Shown: positions 27,370-35,846 of the stretch, piece by piece
Position numbering within the stretch: the first letter of the stretch is position 1
Layout: each line of letters opens with the position of its first letter
Assembly (NCBI GenBank): GCA_007119795.1
Contig: SKOZ01000065.1
Coordinates: forward strand, 1-41,951
From: Planctomycetales bacterium
GTDB taxonomy: Bacteria; Planctomycetota; Planctomycetia; Pirellulales; Thermoguttaceae
Direction: 5' to 3'
DNA length: 41,951 nt
The notes under the pieces: model-generated
What the model was told of the DNA's origin: nothing
The model's database searches: none
Seen by the model: only the letters and a program-made list of their open reading frames with translations
Program-made: the position numbers and the translations under genes

Positions 27370-27392
27370 CACAAACGCCGTGCGCGCGTCAA
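27363..27392 (-). promoter_or_regulatory. Promoter of the heme-type operon
   Basis: Read on the minus strand: TTGACG (27392-27387), 18 bases, GATATT (27368-27363) preceded by TGC, an extended -10. Transcription would start near 27356, about 65 bases before the ATG at 27290. The rest of the 492-base gap 27291-27782 shows only the tRNA promoter candidate. Confidence 0.55.
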
Positions 27393-27684
27393 GCCCCTCG
27401 GTGGGAAACCACGCAAAGGCACCCGCCCAATGGTCAAGCCCACCCACGCGACACCGAAACCCATGGTGCAAAACGACTTATCGCTCATCTACCCCACGGT
27501 GATCGTAAGTCTCCTCCCGAAAAGACGACCTCGGTCTCCACGGATTCCCTTCCGGTTGGACACCTCGTATTGACCGTTCCGACGTATTCGGTTTCGGTCC
27601 TCGCATGGTCCCGAGGGATCGACTGCGGTTATGCAGCCGTGGGCCACGAGCGGAAGCCGGTGGGCTTGGCAAGTCCTGGCCGCC

Positions 27685-27713
27685 TTGACGCGAGCGGGCG
27701 AACGCTATATCTT
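27685..27713 (+). promoter_or_regulatory. Candidate promoter for tRNA-Gln
   Basis: TTGACG (27685-27690), 17 bases, TATCTT (27708-27713). A start near 27720 would give a leader of about 60 bases before the tRNA. An overlapping TATATC at 27706 has a poorer spacing of 15. Confidence 0.35.
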
Positions 27714-27782
27714 TCTACCAGTGCGGTCCTTGCGGCGCGAACCAGGGCTGGGCCTCGTGTCCGGTTCTTATTGCACCTTTTC

Positions 27783-27853
27783 TGGGGAATAGTGTAACGG
27801 CAGCACGACTGACTCTGGATCAGTTAGTCTAGGTTCAAATCCTAGTTCCCCAG
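27783..27853 (+). tRNA. tRNA-Gln (anticodon CUG)
   Basis: A 71-base cloverleaf without encoded CCA. Acceptor TGGGGAA pairs with TTCCCCA, followed by discriminator G. The D arm is GTGTAACGGCAGCAC; the anticodon stem ACTGA/TCAGT encloses the loop CTCTGGA, giving anticodon CTG that reads CAG. The T arm CTAGGTTCAAATCCTAG carries the TTC motif. The weak first pair (U-A) is typical of glutamine tRNAs. No second tRNA is adjacent. Confidence 0.93.
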
Positions 27854-27859
27854 CTCACT

Positions 27860-27900
27860 AAAGCCTTGTGTGACAGCGAGTTACGCAAGGCTTTCTCTTT
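27860..27900 (+). terminator. Rho-independent-type terminator after tRNA-Gln
   Basis: AAAGCCTTG (27860-27868) pairs perfectly with CAAGGCTTT (27886-27894) across a 17-base loop, followed by CTCTTT. It lies seven bases after the tRNA discriminator base. Confidence 0.65.
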
Positions 27901-28204
27901 TGCCGAAAGGGGGGTGAAGAAGTCCGCTGCAGCGCCGATACAGTGGGCAGAAAGTTTGTTCAGCGCCTTACCTTCGGCGACCCGGCTGGCCGAATATTGG
28001 CCGGATTCGCGTCATGGCCACGATTTCTCGGTGCGCACATAGGTCGTGGCAGGGCCTTTTCCGTGAGGCCCGGTAAGCGCGCAAGCCGCGTCCGAGCGTT
28101 GGTTTCAAGGCGTATACGCCACCTTGCCGACCGCGTCTTCAAGGAAATCGAAGAGTCCAAGGGGGGGAAGCATTCCCGCGCAGCGTGCCTCGGCGACGGA
28201 TACG

Positions 28205-28213
28205 TGCTATCAT
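28205..28213 (+). promoter_or_regulatory. Candidate extended -10 for the primase-helicase gene
   Basis: TGC-TATCAT about 53 bases before the ATG at 28266; no clear -35. Otherwise the 364-base gap from 27902 to 28265 shows no gene: its open frames are arginine-rich and lack a ribosome binding site. Confidence 0.35.
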
Positions 28214-28265
28214 GTTCCGGCGTAGTCGCCGGGACTTTGGTTGTGCCGGGAAGGGGAAGAATCCG

Positions 28266-31088
28266 ATGGGTGCGAGTGGTGCGGCTGTCCATCGACACGC
28301 CCCGGCGGAGGCCAAGATCGCCCTCTTCCGATCGCTCTTCCGCGGGCGGGAAGACGTCTACCCCCGCCGCTTCGAGAGCCGCAGGACGGGCAAGTCCGGC
28401 TATCAGCCGGTCTGTGCCAACGAGTGGGTCCGCGGGCTGTGCGAGAAGCCGCGGGTCAAGTGCCCCCCATGCCCGCACCGGCAATTCCTCCCCCTAACCG
28501 GTGACGTGATCCGCTGGCACCTCAGCGGGAAGGACGAAGTCGGCCGCGAGTGCGTGATCGGCGTCTACCCGATGCTCCCGGACGAGACCTGCTACTTTCT
28601 GGCGGCCGATTTCGACAAGGCGCACTGGCAGGAAGACGCGGCGGCCGTGCTCGAGACCTGCCGCCGCATGGGTCTGGCGGCGGCGCTGGAGCGGTCGCGA
28701 TCCGGCAACGGCGGGCACGTCTGGCTCTTCTTCGCCGAGGCACTCCCCGCCGCACTGGCCCGCCGGCTCGGGGCCCACATCCTCACGGAGACGATGGACC
28801 GGCGTCCGGACATGGGGCTGGACTCGTACGACCGCTTCTTCCCGAACCAGGACACGCTCCCTCGAGGCGGCTTCGGCAGCCTGATCGCCCTGCCGCTGCA
28901 AAAGGGTCCGCGGGCAGGGGGCAACAGCGTCTTCCTGGACGAACGTTTCCGTCCCCACGACGACCAATGGGCGTTCCTCTCCGCTATTGGCAGGATTGCC
29001 CGCAGGACCGCCGAAGAGATCGTCCGCAGTGCCGAGCGGCGCGGCAGGGTGGTGGGCGTGCGCCTGGCTCTGCCGGACGACGAAGAGGCCGAACCCTGGA
29101 CGTTGTCCCCCTCCCGCCGCGGGAAAGAGCCGCCGGTCACCGGCCCGTTGCCCGAGCGGATCGAGCTGATCCTGTCCGACCAGATCTACCTCGCCAAGGA
29201 TCACCTGCCGCCCGGCCTCCGCAACCGGCTGCTCCGCCTGGCGGCCTTCCAGAACCCGGTCTTCTACAGGGCCCAGGCCATGCGCCTGCCCACGTACGAC
29301 AAGCCGCGGATCATCGCCTGCGCCGAGGAGCACGAATACCACCTTGCCCTGCCCCGCGGCTGCCTGGAAGACGTACAGGCGACTCTTGCCGGTCTGCACG
29401 TCGACACCGTCATCCGCGACGAGCGCTGCGGTGGCGCGCCCCTGGACGTGGAGTTCTGCGGCGAGCTGCGCGCCGATCAAGCCGCCGCAGCGCGGGCCAT
29501 GCTGGCGGACGAGACGGGGGTGTTAGCGGCCGCCACGGCCTTCGGCAAGACGGTCGTTGCCGCGTGGCTCATCGCGCAGCGGGGCGTCAATACGCTGGTG
29601 CTCGTCCACCGCCGCCAGTTGCTCGAGCAGTGGGTGGAGCACTTGTCGGCGTTCCTGGGAATGCCGCTGCGCGAGCTCGGCCGCATCGGCGGCGGGCGGA
29701 AAAAGCCAACGGGTGTGCTGGACGTCGCCGTTATCCAGAGCCTGGTCCGCAAAGGCGTGGTGCGAGACTGCGTGGAGAGTTACGGTCATCTCGTCGTCGA
29801 CGAGTGCCACCACGTCTCCGCCGGCAGCTTCGAGCAGGTCGTGCGGCGGGCGAAGGCGAAGTACGTCACGGGGCTCTCCGCCACGGTGACGCGCAAGGAT
29901 GGCCACCACCCGATCGTCTTCATGCAGTGCGGTCCCGTCCGGCACCGCGTGGAGGCCAAGTCGCAGGCAGCAGCGCGCCCCTTCGCGCACACGGTGGTGG
30001 TCCGGCCCACGGCATTCCGGCCCCTGCGCCCGGCCGACGCGGATTTGCGGCTGCAGTTCCACGCCCTCTACGAGGAGCTCATCGCCGACGAAGACCGCAA
30101 CCGCCGCATCGGCGACGAAGTCGCCCGGGCCGTGGAAGAGGGCCGGTCGCCCCTGGTGCTGACGGAGCGCAACGCCCATCTCGACCGCCTCGCCGAGCTC
30201 CTCTCGCCGCGGATACGCCACTGCATCGTGCTCCGCGGAGGACTCCGCCCCAAGGAGGCCCAGGCGGCCGTCGCGCGGCTGGCAGCCGTTCCCGAGAACG
30301 AGCAGAGGGTCCTCTTGGCAACCGGGCGCTTCATCGGTGAAGGGTTCGACGACGCGCGGCTCGATACGCTCTTCCTCACGTTGCCGGTCTCCTGGCGGGG
30401 GACGATCGCCCAGTACGTCGGCCGGCTGCACCGCCAGTGCGAGGGCAAGCGCGAGGTCCGCGTGTACGACTACGCCGACCTCAACGTCCCCATGCTGGCG
30501 CGGATGTTCGACCGCCGCTGCCGGGGCTACGAGGCGGTCGGCTACCAGATGCTCCTCCCTGCCAGCGCCGTACCCGGCTGGCCCGCCGACGTCCCTCTCC
30601 CGGTGGATCCGAAGTGGAAGAGCGACTACGCGGCCAGCGTGCGGCGGCTGGTCCGCGACGGCGTCGATGCGCCGCTGGCGAGCCTCTTCGTGGATGCTGC
30701 CCCCAGCGAGGCCGAGGGTGGCGACCGCGCCCGCAGTGCCAGCGAGGCTTTCCTCTTCCGGCGGCTGGAGACGATCCCGGAGACCGCCGGCCTCTTTCGG
30801 CTCAACGCCGAGCTGCCCGTCCCCTTCGACGGCTGGGGCCGGATGGAGGTGGATCTACTCTGTGCGGAGCTGCGCCTGGCGATCGAGATCGACGGGCCGC
30901 AGCACCTGGCTGATGCGGACGCCTACCGCCGCGATCGGCGCAAAGACCTGGTGCTACAGGAGAGCGGCTACCTCGTCCTGCGGTTCCTCGCCGAAGACCT
31001 GGGCAAACACCTCGAGGCCGTGCTCGACGCTATCCTGCGGGCCGTCGCGCACTGCCGGCAGCGAGAGCAGGCCGGTCAGGCCGAGTAG
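28266..31088 (+). CDS. TOTE-type conflict protein: primase + SF2 helicase + DUF559-like nuclease
   Basis: A 940-residue three-domain protein. Residues about 15-300 form an archaeo-eukaryotic primase of the TOTE conflict-system class: KCPPCPHR (C66, C69, H71), catalytic FLAADFD (D115, D117) and SGNGGHVWLFF (H151). Residues about 400-760 are an SF2 helicase: Walker A AFGKT (K428), DECHH (D512-E513), SATVTRK and QYVGRLHR. Residues about 855-925 form a DUF559/Vsr-like restriction fold: MEVDLL, IEIDGPQH and YLVLRF. The ATG at 28266 has AAGGGGAAG just upstream, better than a GTG at 28185. It stands alone next to tRNA-Gln with no integrase or partner genes visible. A role in defence against foreign nucleic acid is inferred from the family. 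Confidence 0.85.
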   Translation: MGASGAAVHRHAPAEAKIALFRSLFRGREDVYPRRFESRRTGKSGYQPVCANEWVRGLCEKPRVKCPPCPHRQFLPLTGDVIRWHLSGKDEVGRECVIGVYPMLPDETCYFLAADFDKAHWQEDAAAVLETCRRMGLAAALERSRSGNGGHVWLFFAEALPAALARRLGAHILTETMDRRPDMGLDSYDRFFPNQDTLPRGGFGSLIALPLQKGPRAGGNSVFLDERFRPHDDQWAFLSAIGRIARRTAEEIVRSAERRGRVVGVRLALPDDEEAEPWTLSPSRRGKEPPVTGPLPERIELILSDQIYLAKDHLPPGLRNRLLRLAAFQNPVFYRAQAMRLPTYDKPRIIACAEEHEYHLALPRGCLEDVQATLAGLHVDTVIRDERCGGAPLDVEFCGELRADQAAAARAMLADETGVLAAATAFGKTVVAAWLIAQRGVNTLVLVHRRQLLEQWVEHLSAFLGMPLRELGRIGGGRKKPTGVLDVAVIQSLVRKGVVRDCVESYGHLVVDECHHVSAGSFEQVVRRAKAKYVTGLSATVTRKDGHHPIVFMQCGPVRHRVEAKSQAAARPFAHTVVVRPTAFRPLRPADADLRLQFHALYEELIADEDRNRRIGDEVARAVEEGRSPLVLTERNAHLDRLAELLSPRIRHCIVLRGGLRPKEAQAAVARLAAVPENEQRVLLATGRFIGEGFDDARLDTLFLTLPVSWRGTIAQYVGRLHRQCEGKREVRVYDYADLNVPMLARMFDRRCRGYEAVGYQMLLPASAVPGWPADVPLPVDPKWKSDYAASVRRLVRDGVDAPLASLFVDAAPSEAEGGDRARSASEAFLFRRLETIPETAGLFRLNAELPVPFDGWGRMEVDLLCAELRLAIEIDGPQHLADADAYRRDRRKDLVLQESGYLVLRFLAEDLGKHLEAVLDAILRAVAHCRQREQAGQAE

Positions 31089-31154
31089 CGCCAGCGGCCC
31101 GGCAGGGCGGTGCGGAGGAGGAGCGCGGGGGGTGACAGAAACTTTCTCACATTC

Positions 31155-31184
31155 TTGACGTGGAGGCATCCCTCCGGCTAGCAT
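31155..31184 (+). promoter_or_regulatory. Promoter of the HzsA/FGE fusion gene
   Basis: TTGACG (31155-31160), 18 bases, TAGCAT (31179-31184). The start of transcription would leave a leader of about 190 bases to the ATG at 31382. The gap 31089-31381 holds no other gene. Confidence 0.45.
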
Positions 31185-31313
31185 TGCGGAGGAAGGAGCG
31201 ACGTTCTGGCCGCATTGCTCCTGAGCCATGCTGGCCTACGTACCCATTCGACGTGGGCCCGCGGCAACAGGGGCGGATTGGAAAGGTCCTTTCAAATGAG
31301 CAGTGAAGCAATA

Positions 31314-31335
31314 ACGGCAGGACTGGTTCTGCCGT
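31314..31335 (+). other. Hairpin in the untranslated leader
   Basis: ACGGCAGGA and TTCTGCCGT form nine pairs (one G-T) around the loop CTGG, about 45 bases before the ATG at 31382. There is no T run, so it is not a standard terminator; an RNA-stability or regulatory role is possible. Confidence 0.3.
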
Positions 31336-31381
31336 ACGTCCGTCGGCCGGCAACGGCAGGAGCAGGTAAGGAGAGACGACC

Positions 31382-34300
31382 ATGCAGCGCATACTTCGGT
31401 GGTTGCTCCGTGCCTTCGGCATTGCCGCCGCTCTTGTCGTGGCCTTGCCCTGCCGGGGGGGCGATGGGGAGTCGGGCGGCCCCGCAGAGAGCTTCACGAT
31501 CCGCGCCGACTGGTTCGATCGCGGCAACGTCCGGGTGAGCACGCCGGGCCAGCCCTACGCCGACGAGTATGCCTGCATCTGGAATGCGGGCCAACTGCCC
31601 AACAGGGCGGAGTACGACCTGGACTTTCCCGTTTGCGGCGACTATACGGTCGTTGCCCTCTACGCGGCCGAGTCCCCGCGCCCTGTGGCGATCTATCTCG
31701 ACGGGGAGAGAGTCCTCGAAGGGTTCACCGGCTCGACGGGGAGCTGGCAGACCTCGTCGGCGCGGTGGGAAACGCAGGGCACCATCCGGATTGCCCGCGG
31801 GCGGCGCACGATCCGGCTCGTCTGCCAGGGACCCATGCCGCACATCTCCGCGCTGCGCTTCGAATCGGCTTCAACGTTCCCTGAGGGCTGGCGGCTGGAA
31901 AGGGCTGCGGCCCTTCCCCTCGAGAAGCGGCCGCCGCCGGTGATCCCCGCCGCCTACTTTCTCTTCGAGTCGGCCTTGGCCCGCCACGATGATGCAGCGC
32001 TGCGGGCAGAGATCGTCTGCGCCGCTGACGCGGGGCCGGCGGGATCCTTACGGCACAACGAATTGGTTGCCGAAGACGCCCGCGAGTCCGACGCCACCTG
32101 GTTTGCCCGCCTTTCGCTGGAACCGCGGCTGGGCGAGCGGCGCGAGGCGGTCCTCCCCGTCTCGCCGGATCGGCTGCGGGCGCTGCTGGGGCAGATCACC
32201 GAGCTCACCGACGACTACCGTCAGCTTGGCGTCCAGGAAGCGCAATGCCTCGACGAAGCCTACGAGAAGGCCGTTGCCATGGCGGCCGCCCTGGACGCGA
32301 TCGCGGACCAGCCGGACGGTGCTGCGAAGGGGCGACGGCTCTACGATCTCTACGCCGAGGCCTACCGGCTGAAGCGGCGCGTGGCCCTGGCCAATCCCCT
32401 CCTCGATTTCGAGCGGCTGCTGCTGGTCCGCCGCGGCGCGGGCAGTCCCTTTCTGGGCTTGCCCCAGAACTGGCAGAGCAACTGCTGTTTGCCCACGAGG
32501 GGCTTCGACGACGCGCTGGCAACGCTCCCCATCCCCGTCGACGGCAGTGAGCCGGCCACGCTGTACCGGCCGGCCGATTCCCATTTCGTCGGTGACCTCG
32601 CACTCCATTTCGATGCCCGGCGGCTGATGTTCTCGTCGATCGGCGCGCACGACCGCTGGCACATCTTCGAAATCGGCATCGACGGCAACGGCCTCCGCCA
32701 GGTGACCCCGGACGAACACGACGACGTCGATTACTACGACGCCTGTTATCTGCCCGACGGCGGCATCCTCTTCACGAGCACGGCCTCCATGGTCGCGGTC
32801 CCCTGCGTCGACGGCAGCTCGCGAGTGGCCGTCCTGTACCGTATGGACCGCGACGGCCGCATCCGCCAGCTCAGCTTCGATCAGGAGCACAACTGGTCGC
32901 CGCGGCTGCTGCCCGACGGCCGGGTGTTGTACCAGCGCTGGGAGTATACCGACACGCCGCACACCCACTCGCGCTTGCTCTTCAGCATGAACCCGGACGG
33001 CACCCGGCAGATGGAGCACTACGGGAGCAACTCCTACTGGCCCAACGCCCTCTTCTATGCACGTCCAATCCCCGACCACCCGATGATGTTCGTGGCCATC
33101 GTGGGCGGACATCACGGGAACCGCCGTAAAGGCGAATTGACCCTCTTCGACGTTTCGCGCGGGCGCCGTGAGGCCCAGGGGGCCCTGCAGCAGATTCCCG
33201 GACGGGGGCGCACCGTCGAGGCGCGCATCGAAGACAACCTGGTCGACGACTCGTGGCCGAAGTTCCTCCACCCCTATCCGCTGAGCGACAAGTATTTCCT
33301 CGTCTCGGCGAAGCCGACGCCTGAATCCCTTTGGGGAATCTACCTCGTCGACGTCTTCGACAACATGACCCTCCTCAAGGAGGAACCGGGGTACGCCCTC
33401 TTCGAGCCGACGCCGATCCGCCCGCGGCGCGTGCCGCCGCGGATCCCCGACCGGGTCGATCCGCGAGCGACGGAAGCCACAGTCGAAATCGTCGACGTGT
33501 ACGAGGGCGATGGGCTCGCGGGCATCCCGCGAGGGACCGTCGAGGCGCTGCGCCTGTTCAGCTACCACTATCTCTATCCGGGAATGGGCGGGCCGCAGGG
33601 CGTCGTGGGGATGGAAGGTCCCTGGGACATCAAGCGGATCCTGGGTACGGTTCCCGTCGAAGAGGATGGCTCGGTGCTCTTCCGCGTGCCGGCCAATGTG
33701 CCCATCGCCCTCCAGCCGCTCGATGGCGAGGGGAAGGCACTGGCACTGATGCGGAGCTGGTTCACGGGCATGCCCGGCGAGGTGGTCTCCTGCGTGGGCT
33801 GCCACGAGAATCCCAACGAGAGCCCGCCCGTTCTCCATGCGCCGCCGCTGGCGCATCTGCGGCCCCCTTCGGCGATCGAGCCCTGGTACGGACCGGCCCG
33901 CGGCTTCAGCTTCGCGCGCGAGGTGCAGCCGGTGCTCGACCGCTACTGCGTCGGCTGTCACGACGGCTCGTCCGCCGCGGGAGAGGGTCTGCCCGACCTC
34001 CGCGGCAGCGAGCGCATCACCGACTACCGCAGCGTCTACCACGACGGCGGGGACGACGCCGGCCACTTCAGCGTCTCCTACGCCGAACTGCACCGCTTCG
34101 TCCGCCGCCCCGGCCTGGAGAGCGACTACCGCCTCCTAATGCCCATGGAATTCCATGCCGATACCACCGACCTGGTCAAGCTGCTGGCCAAGGGGCACCA
34201 CGGTGTCACGCTCGATGCGGAATCGTGGGACCGGCTGATCACCTGGATTGACCTCAATGCCCCCTTCCACGGGACGTGGACGGAAATCGCGGGCGCCGAG

Positions 34301-35359
34301 CGCGTGGAGCACCTCGCCCGTCGACGGCGGGAACTGGCAAAGCGCTACGCCGGCTTGGACGACGACCCCGAGGCAATCCACCCTCAGTTCATCGAAAAGG
34401 CTGAGCCCGTGATCCCGGAATTGCCCGCGCCCAGGGAGCCGGGGGAGCCGGACCTTCCCGGCTGGCCCTTCGACGCCGCCGAGGCCCGTCTCCGGCAGGA
34501 GGCCGAAGGGGTGACGGCGCGCAGCCTGGAACTCGGCGGCGGACTGAGTATGGAGCTGGTGCAGATTCCGGCGGGGGAGTTCGTGATGGGCGCGGCGGCG
34601 GGCCTGCCCGATGAGGGGCCGCCCAGCCGCGTCGACGTCGCCCGGTCCTTCTGGATGGGCCGGTTCGAGGTGACCAACGCGGAGTTCGCCCGCTTCGATC
34701 CCTCGCACGACAGCCGCGTGGAATCGCGGCACGGAATGCAGTTCGGCGTCCGCGGCTTCTATGTGAACGGCCCCCGCCAGCCCGTGGTGCGGGTCTCCTG
34801 GGAGCAGGCGATGGCCTTTTGCAGGTGGCTCAGCGAAAAGACCGGCGCGCAGGTCACCCTCCCCACCGAGGCCCAATGGGAATACGCCTGCCGCGCCGGG
34901 ACCGACTCACCCTTCTACTACGGGAACCTCGATACCGATTTCGGTCCCTTCGCCAACCTCGCCGACGTCACGCTCCGGGAGTTCGTGGCCCACCCCTACC
35001 TGAAGGAGCGCACTCCGCTCCCGGAGGCCAGCACGTACGACGATTGGATCCCCAAGGACGAACGGTTCGACGACGGAGGCTTCCTCTCCGAAGACGTCGG
35101 CGGCTACCGCCCGAATGCATGGGGCCTGCACGACATGCACGGGAACGTGGCGGAGTGGACCCGCTCGGCCTATCGTCCCTATCCCTACGACGAATACGAC
35201 GGCCGCAACGATCTCGCCTCGCCCGAGCCGCGGGTCGTGCGGGGCGGTTCCTGGTACGACCGGCCCCGCAATGCCCGCTCCGCCTACCGCACCGCCTACC
35301 GCCCCTACCAGCCGGTCTACAACGTCGGCTTCCGCATTGTCGTGCTCGACGAGGAGTAG
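31382..35359 (+). CDS. Secreted HzsA_M-like / di-CXXCH / FGE (SUMF1) fusion protein
   Basis: A 1,325-residue exported protein. A signal peptide (about 1-27) is followed by a beta-sandwich, carbohydrate-binding-like region with ADWFDRGN. Residues about 390-800 resemble the middle domain of hydrazine synthase alpha (HzsA_M), a WD-like propeller with RRLMFSSIG, DGGILFTSTA, HNWSPRLLPDGRVLYQRWEY and GSVLFRVPANVPIALQPLD. Two CXXCH heme-attachment motifs follow (C804-H808 and C856-H860). Residues about 1055-1320 are an FGE-sulfatase/SUMF1 domain (MELVQIPAGEFVMG, LPTEAQWEYACRAG, GLHDMHGNVAEW, VVRGGSWYD). It lacks an obvious pair of FGE catalytic Cys, so the last domain may bind rather than catalyse. 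AAGGAGA is seven bases before the ATG. It is probably periplasmic electron transfer; true hydrazine synthesis is not implied. Confidence 0.85.
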   Translation: MQRILRWLLRAFGIAAALVVALPCRGGDGESGGPAESFTIRADWFDRGNVRVSTPGQPYADEYACIWNAGQLPNRAEYDLDFPVCGDYTVVALYAAESPRPVAIYLDGERVLEGFTGSTGSWQTSSARWETQGTIRIARGRRTIRLVCQGPMPHISALRFESASTFPEGWRLERAAALPLEKRPPPVIPAAYFLFESALARHDDAALRAEIVCAADAGPAGSLRHNELVAEDARESDATWFARLSLEPRLGERREAVLPVSPDRLRALLGQITELTDDYRQLGVQEAQCLDEAYEKAVAMAAALDAIADQPDGAAKGRRLYDLYAEAYRLKRRVALANPLLDFERLLLVRRGAGSPFLGLPQNWQSNCCLPTRGFDDALATLPIPVDGSEPATLYRPADSHFVGDLALHFDARRLMFSSIGAHDRWHIFEIGIDGNGLRQVTPDEHDDVDYYDACYLPDGGILFTSTASMVAVPCVDGSSRVAVLYRMDRDGRIRQLSFDQEHNWSPRLLPDGRVLYQRWEYTDTPHTHSRLLFSMNPDGTRQMEHYGSNSYWPNALFYARPIPDHPMMFVAIVGGHHGNRRKGELTLFDVSRGRREAQGALQQIPGRGRTVEARIEDNLVDDSWPKFLHPYPLSDKYFLVSAKPTPESLWGIYLVDVFDNMTLLKEEPGYALFEPTPIRPRRVPPRIPDRVDPRATEATVEIVDVYEGDGLAGIPRGTVEALRLFSYHYLYPGMGGPQGVVGMEGPWDIKRILGTVPVEEDGSVLFRVPANVPIALQPLDGEGKALALMRSWFTGMPGEVVSCVGCHENPNESPPVLHAPPLAHLRPPSAIEPWYGPARGFSFAREVQPVLDRYCVGCHDGSSAAGEGLPDLRGSERITDYRSVYHDGGDDAGHFSVSYAELHRFVRRPGLESDYRLLMPMEFHADTTDLVKLLAKGHHGVTLDAESWDRLITWIDLNAPFHGTWTEIAGAERVEHLARRRRELAKRYAGLDDDPEAIHPQFIEKAEPVIPELPAPREPGEPDLPGWPFDAAEARLRQEAEGVTARSLELGGGLSMELVQIPAGEFVMGAAAGLPDEGPPSRVDVARSFWMGRFEVTNAEFARFDPSHDSRVESRHGMQFGVRGFYVNGPRQPVVRVSWEQAMAFCRWLSEKTGAQVTLPTEAQWEYACRAGTDSPFYYGNLDTDFGPFANLADVTLREFVAHPYLKERTPLPEASTYDDWIPKDERFDDGGFLSEDVGGYRPNAWGLHDMHGNVAEWTRSAYRPYPYDEYDGRNDLASPEPRVVRGGSWYDRPRNARSAYRTAYRPYQPVYNVGFRIVVLDEE

Positions 35360-35402
35360 GGGCCGACCAGAATCTCAGCGACGCGCGCCAGGCGAATGGG
35401 CC

Positions 35403-35511
35403 CTCCCACCCGCCAGAGAACCCTCTCGAACGCTGCCACCTCGCCGCCGTCCACGCGCGACAGACGTGGACGACTCCCACGCGCCAGAGAACCCTCTCGA
35501 ACGCTGCCACC
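35403..35511. repeat. 38-bp direct repeat pair
   Basis: Copies at 35403-35440 and 35474-35511, identical except one base (C at 35410, G at 35481), offset 71 bases. They occupy the gap 35360-35651 between the fusion gene and the small membrane protein gene; no gene is visible there. Each contains the small inverted element GAGA-ACCC-TCTC. Confidence 0.85.
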
Positions 35512-35651
35512 CCTTGACCGGCTCGCTCAAGACAAGAGACGTGCCAACCGGCGGGGCGGTCTCCCGCACGGGCACGCGGCCCCGTGATTGCCGGCCAAGG
35601 GCACGTGGGGAGGCACACGTGTCAGCCCCCTCGGGTGCCTCGCCGAACGGC

Positions 35652-35846
35652 TCAGTCGCTCGAGGGGCCGACGCAGCGCAGGTGAAAAAGGCGGTACCCG
35701 AAGGCAAGCATCAGCATCGTGGATGCTACAGCCTCGGGAATGAATGCCCGGCTGAAGCGGACGGTGACCAGCCAGAATCCCACTGCCATCATCAGGGAAA
35801 CGCCCGTCAGCGCTGCGTAGATCATTCTCTTCTTGCCAGCCGACAT
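35652..35846 (-). CDS. Small membrane protein, unknown function
   Basis: A 64-residue protein with two hydrophobic segments (MIYAALTGVSLMMAVGFWLV and FIPEAVASTMLMLAFGYRLF) joined by TVRFSRA, a basic start (MSAGKKR) and an end HLRCVGPSSD. I do not recognise a named family. The ATG at 35846 is chosen because it starts at the basic segment; AGGG lies about nine bases upstream, and an upstream extension to 35915 adds 23 residues with no support. The alternating hydrophobic pattern in this frame and not in the others makes it likely to be real. Divergent from the threonine-dehydratase-like gene. Confidence 0.6.
   Translation of the reverse strand: MSAGKKRMIYAALTGVSLMMAVGFWLVTVRFSRAFIPEAVASTMLMLAFGYRLFHLRCVGPSSD

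Noticed and set aside
27853..27902. Phage or island attachment site at the tRNA 3' end
   Set aside because: No second copy of the tRNA end and no integrase were seen; the palindrome after the tRNA fits a terminator.
27943..28497. 184-codon plus-strand frame before the primase-helicase gene
   Set aside because: Arginine-rich, no Shine-Dalgarno, overlaps the well-supported gene start at 28266.
35403..35511. CRISPR array
   Set aside because: Only two copies, spacing and sequence unlike CRISPR repeats, and no cas genes anywhere in the window.
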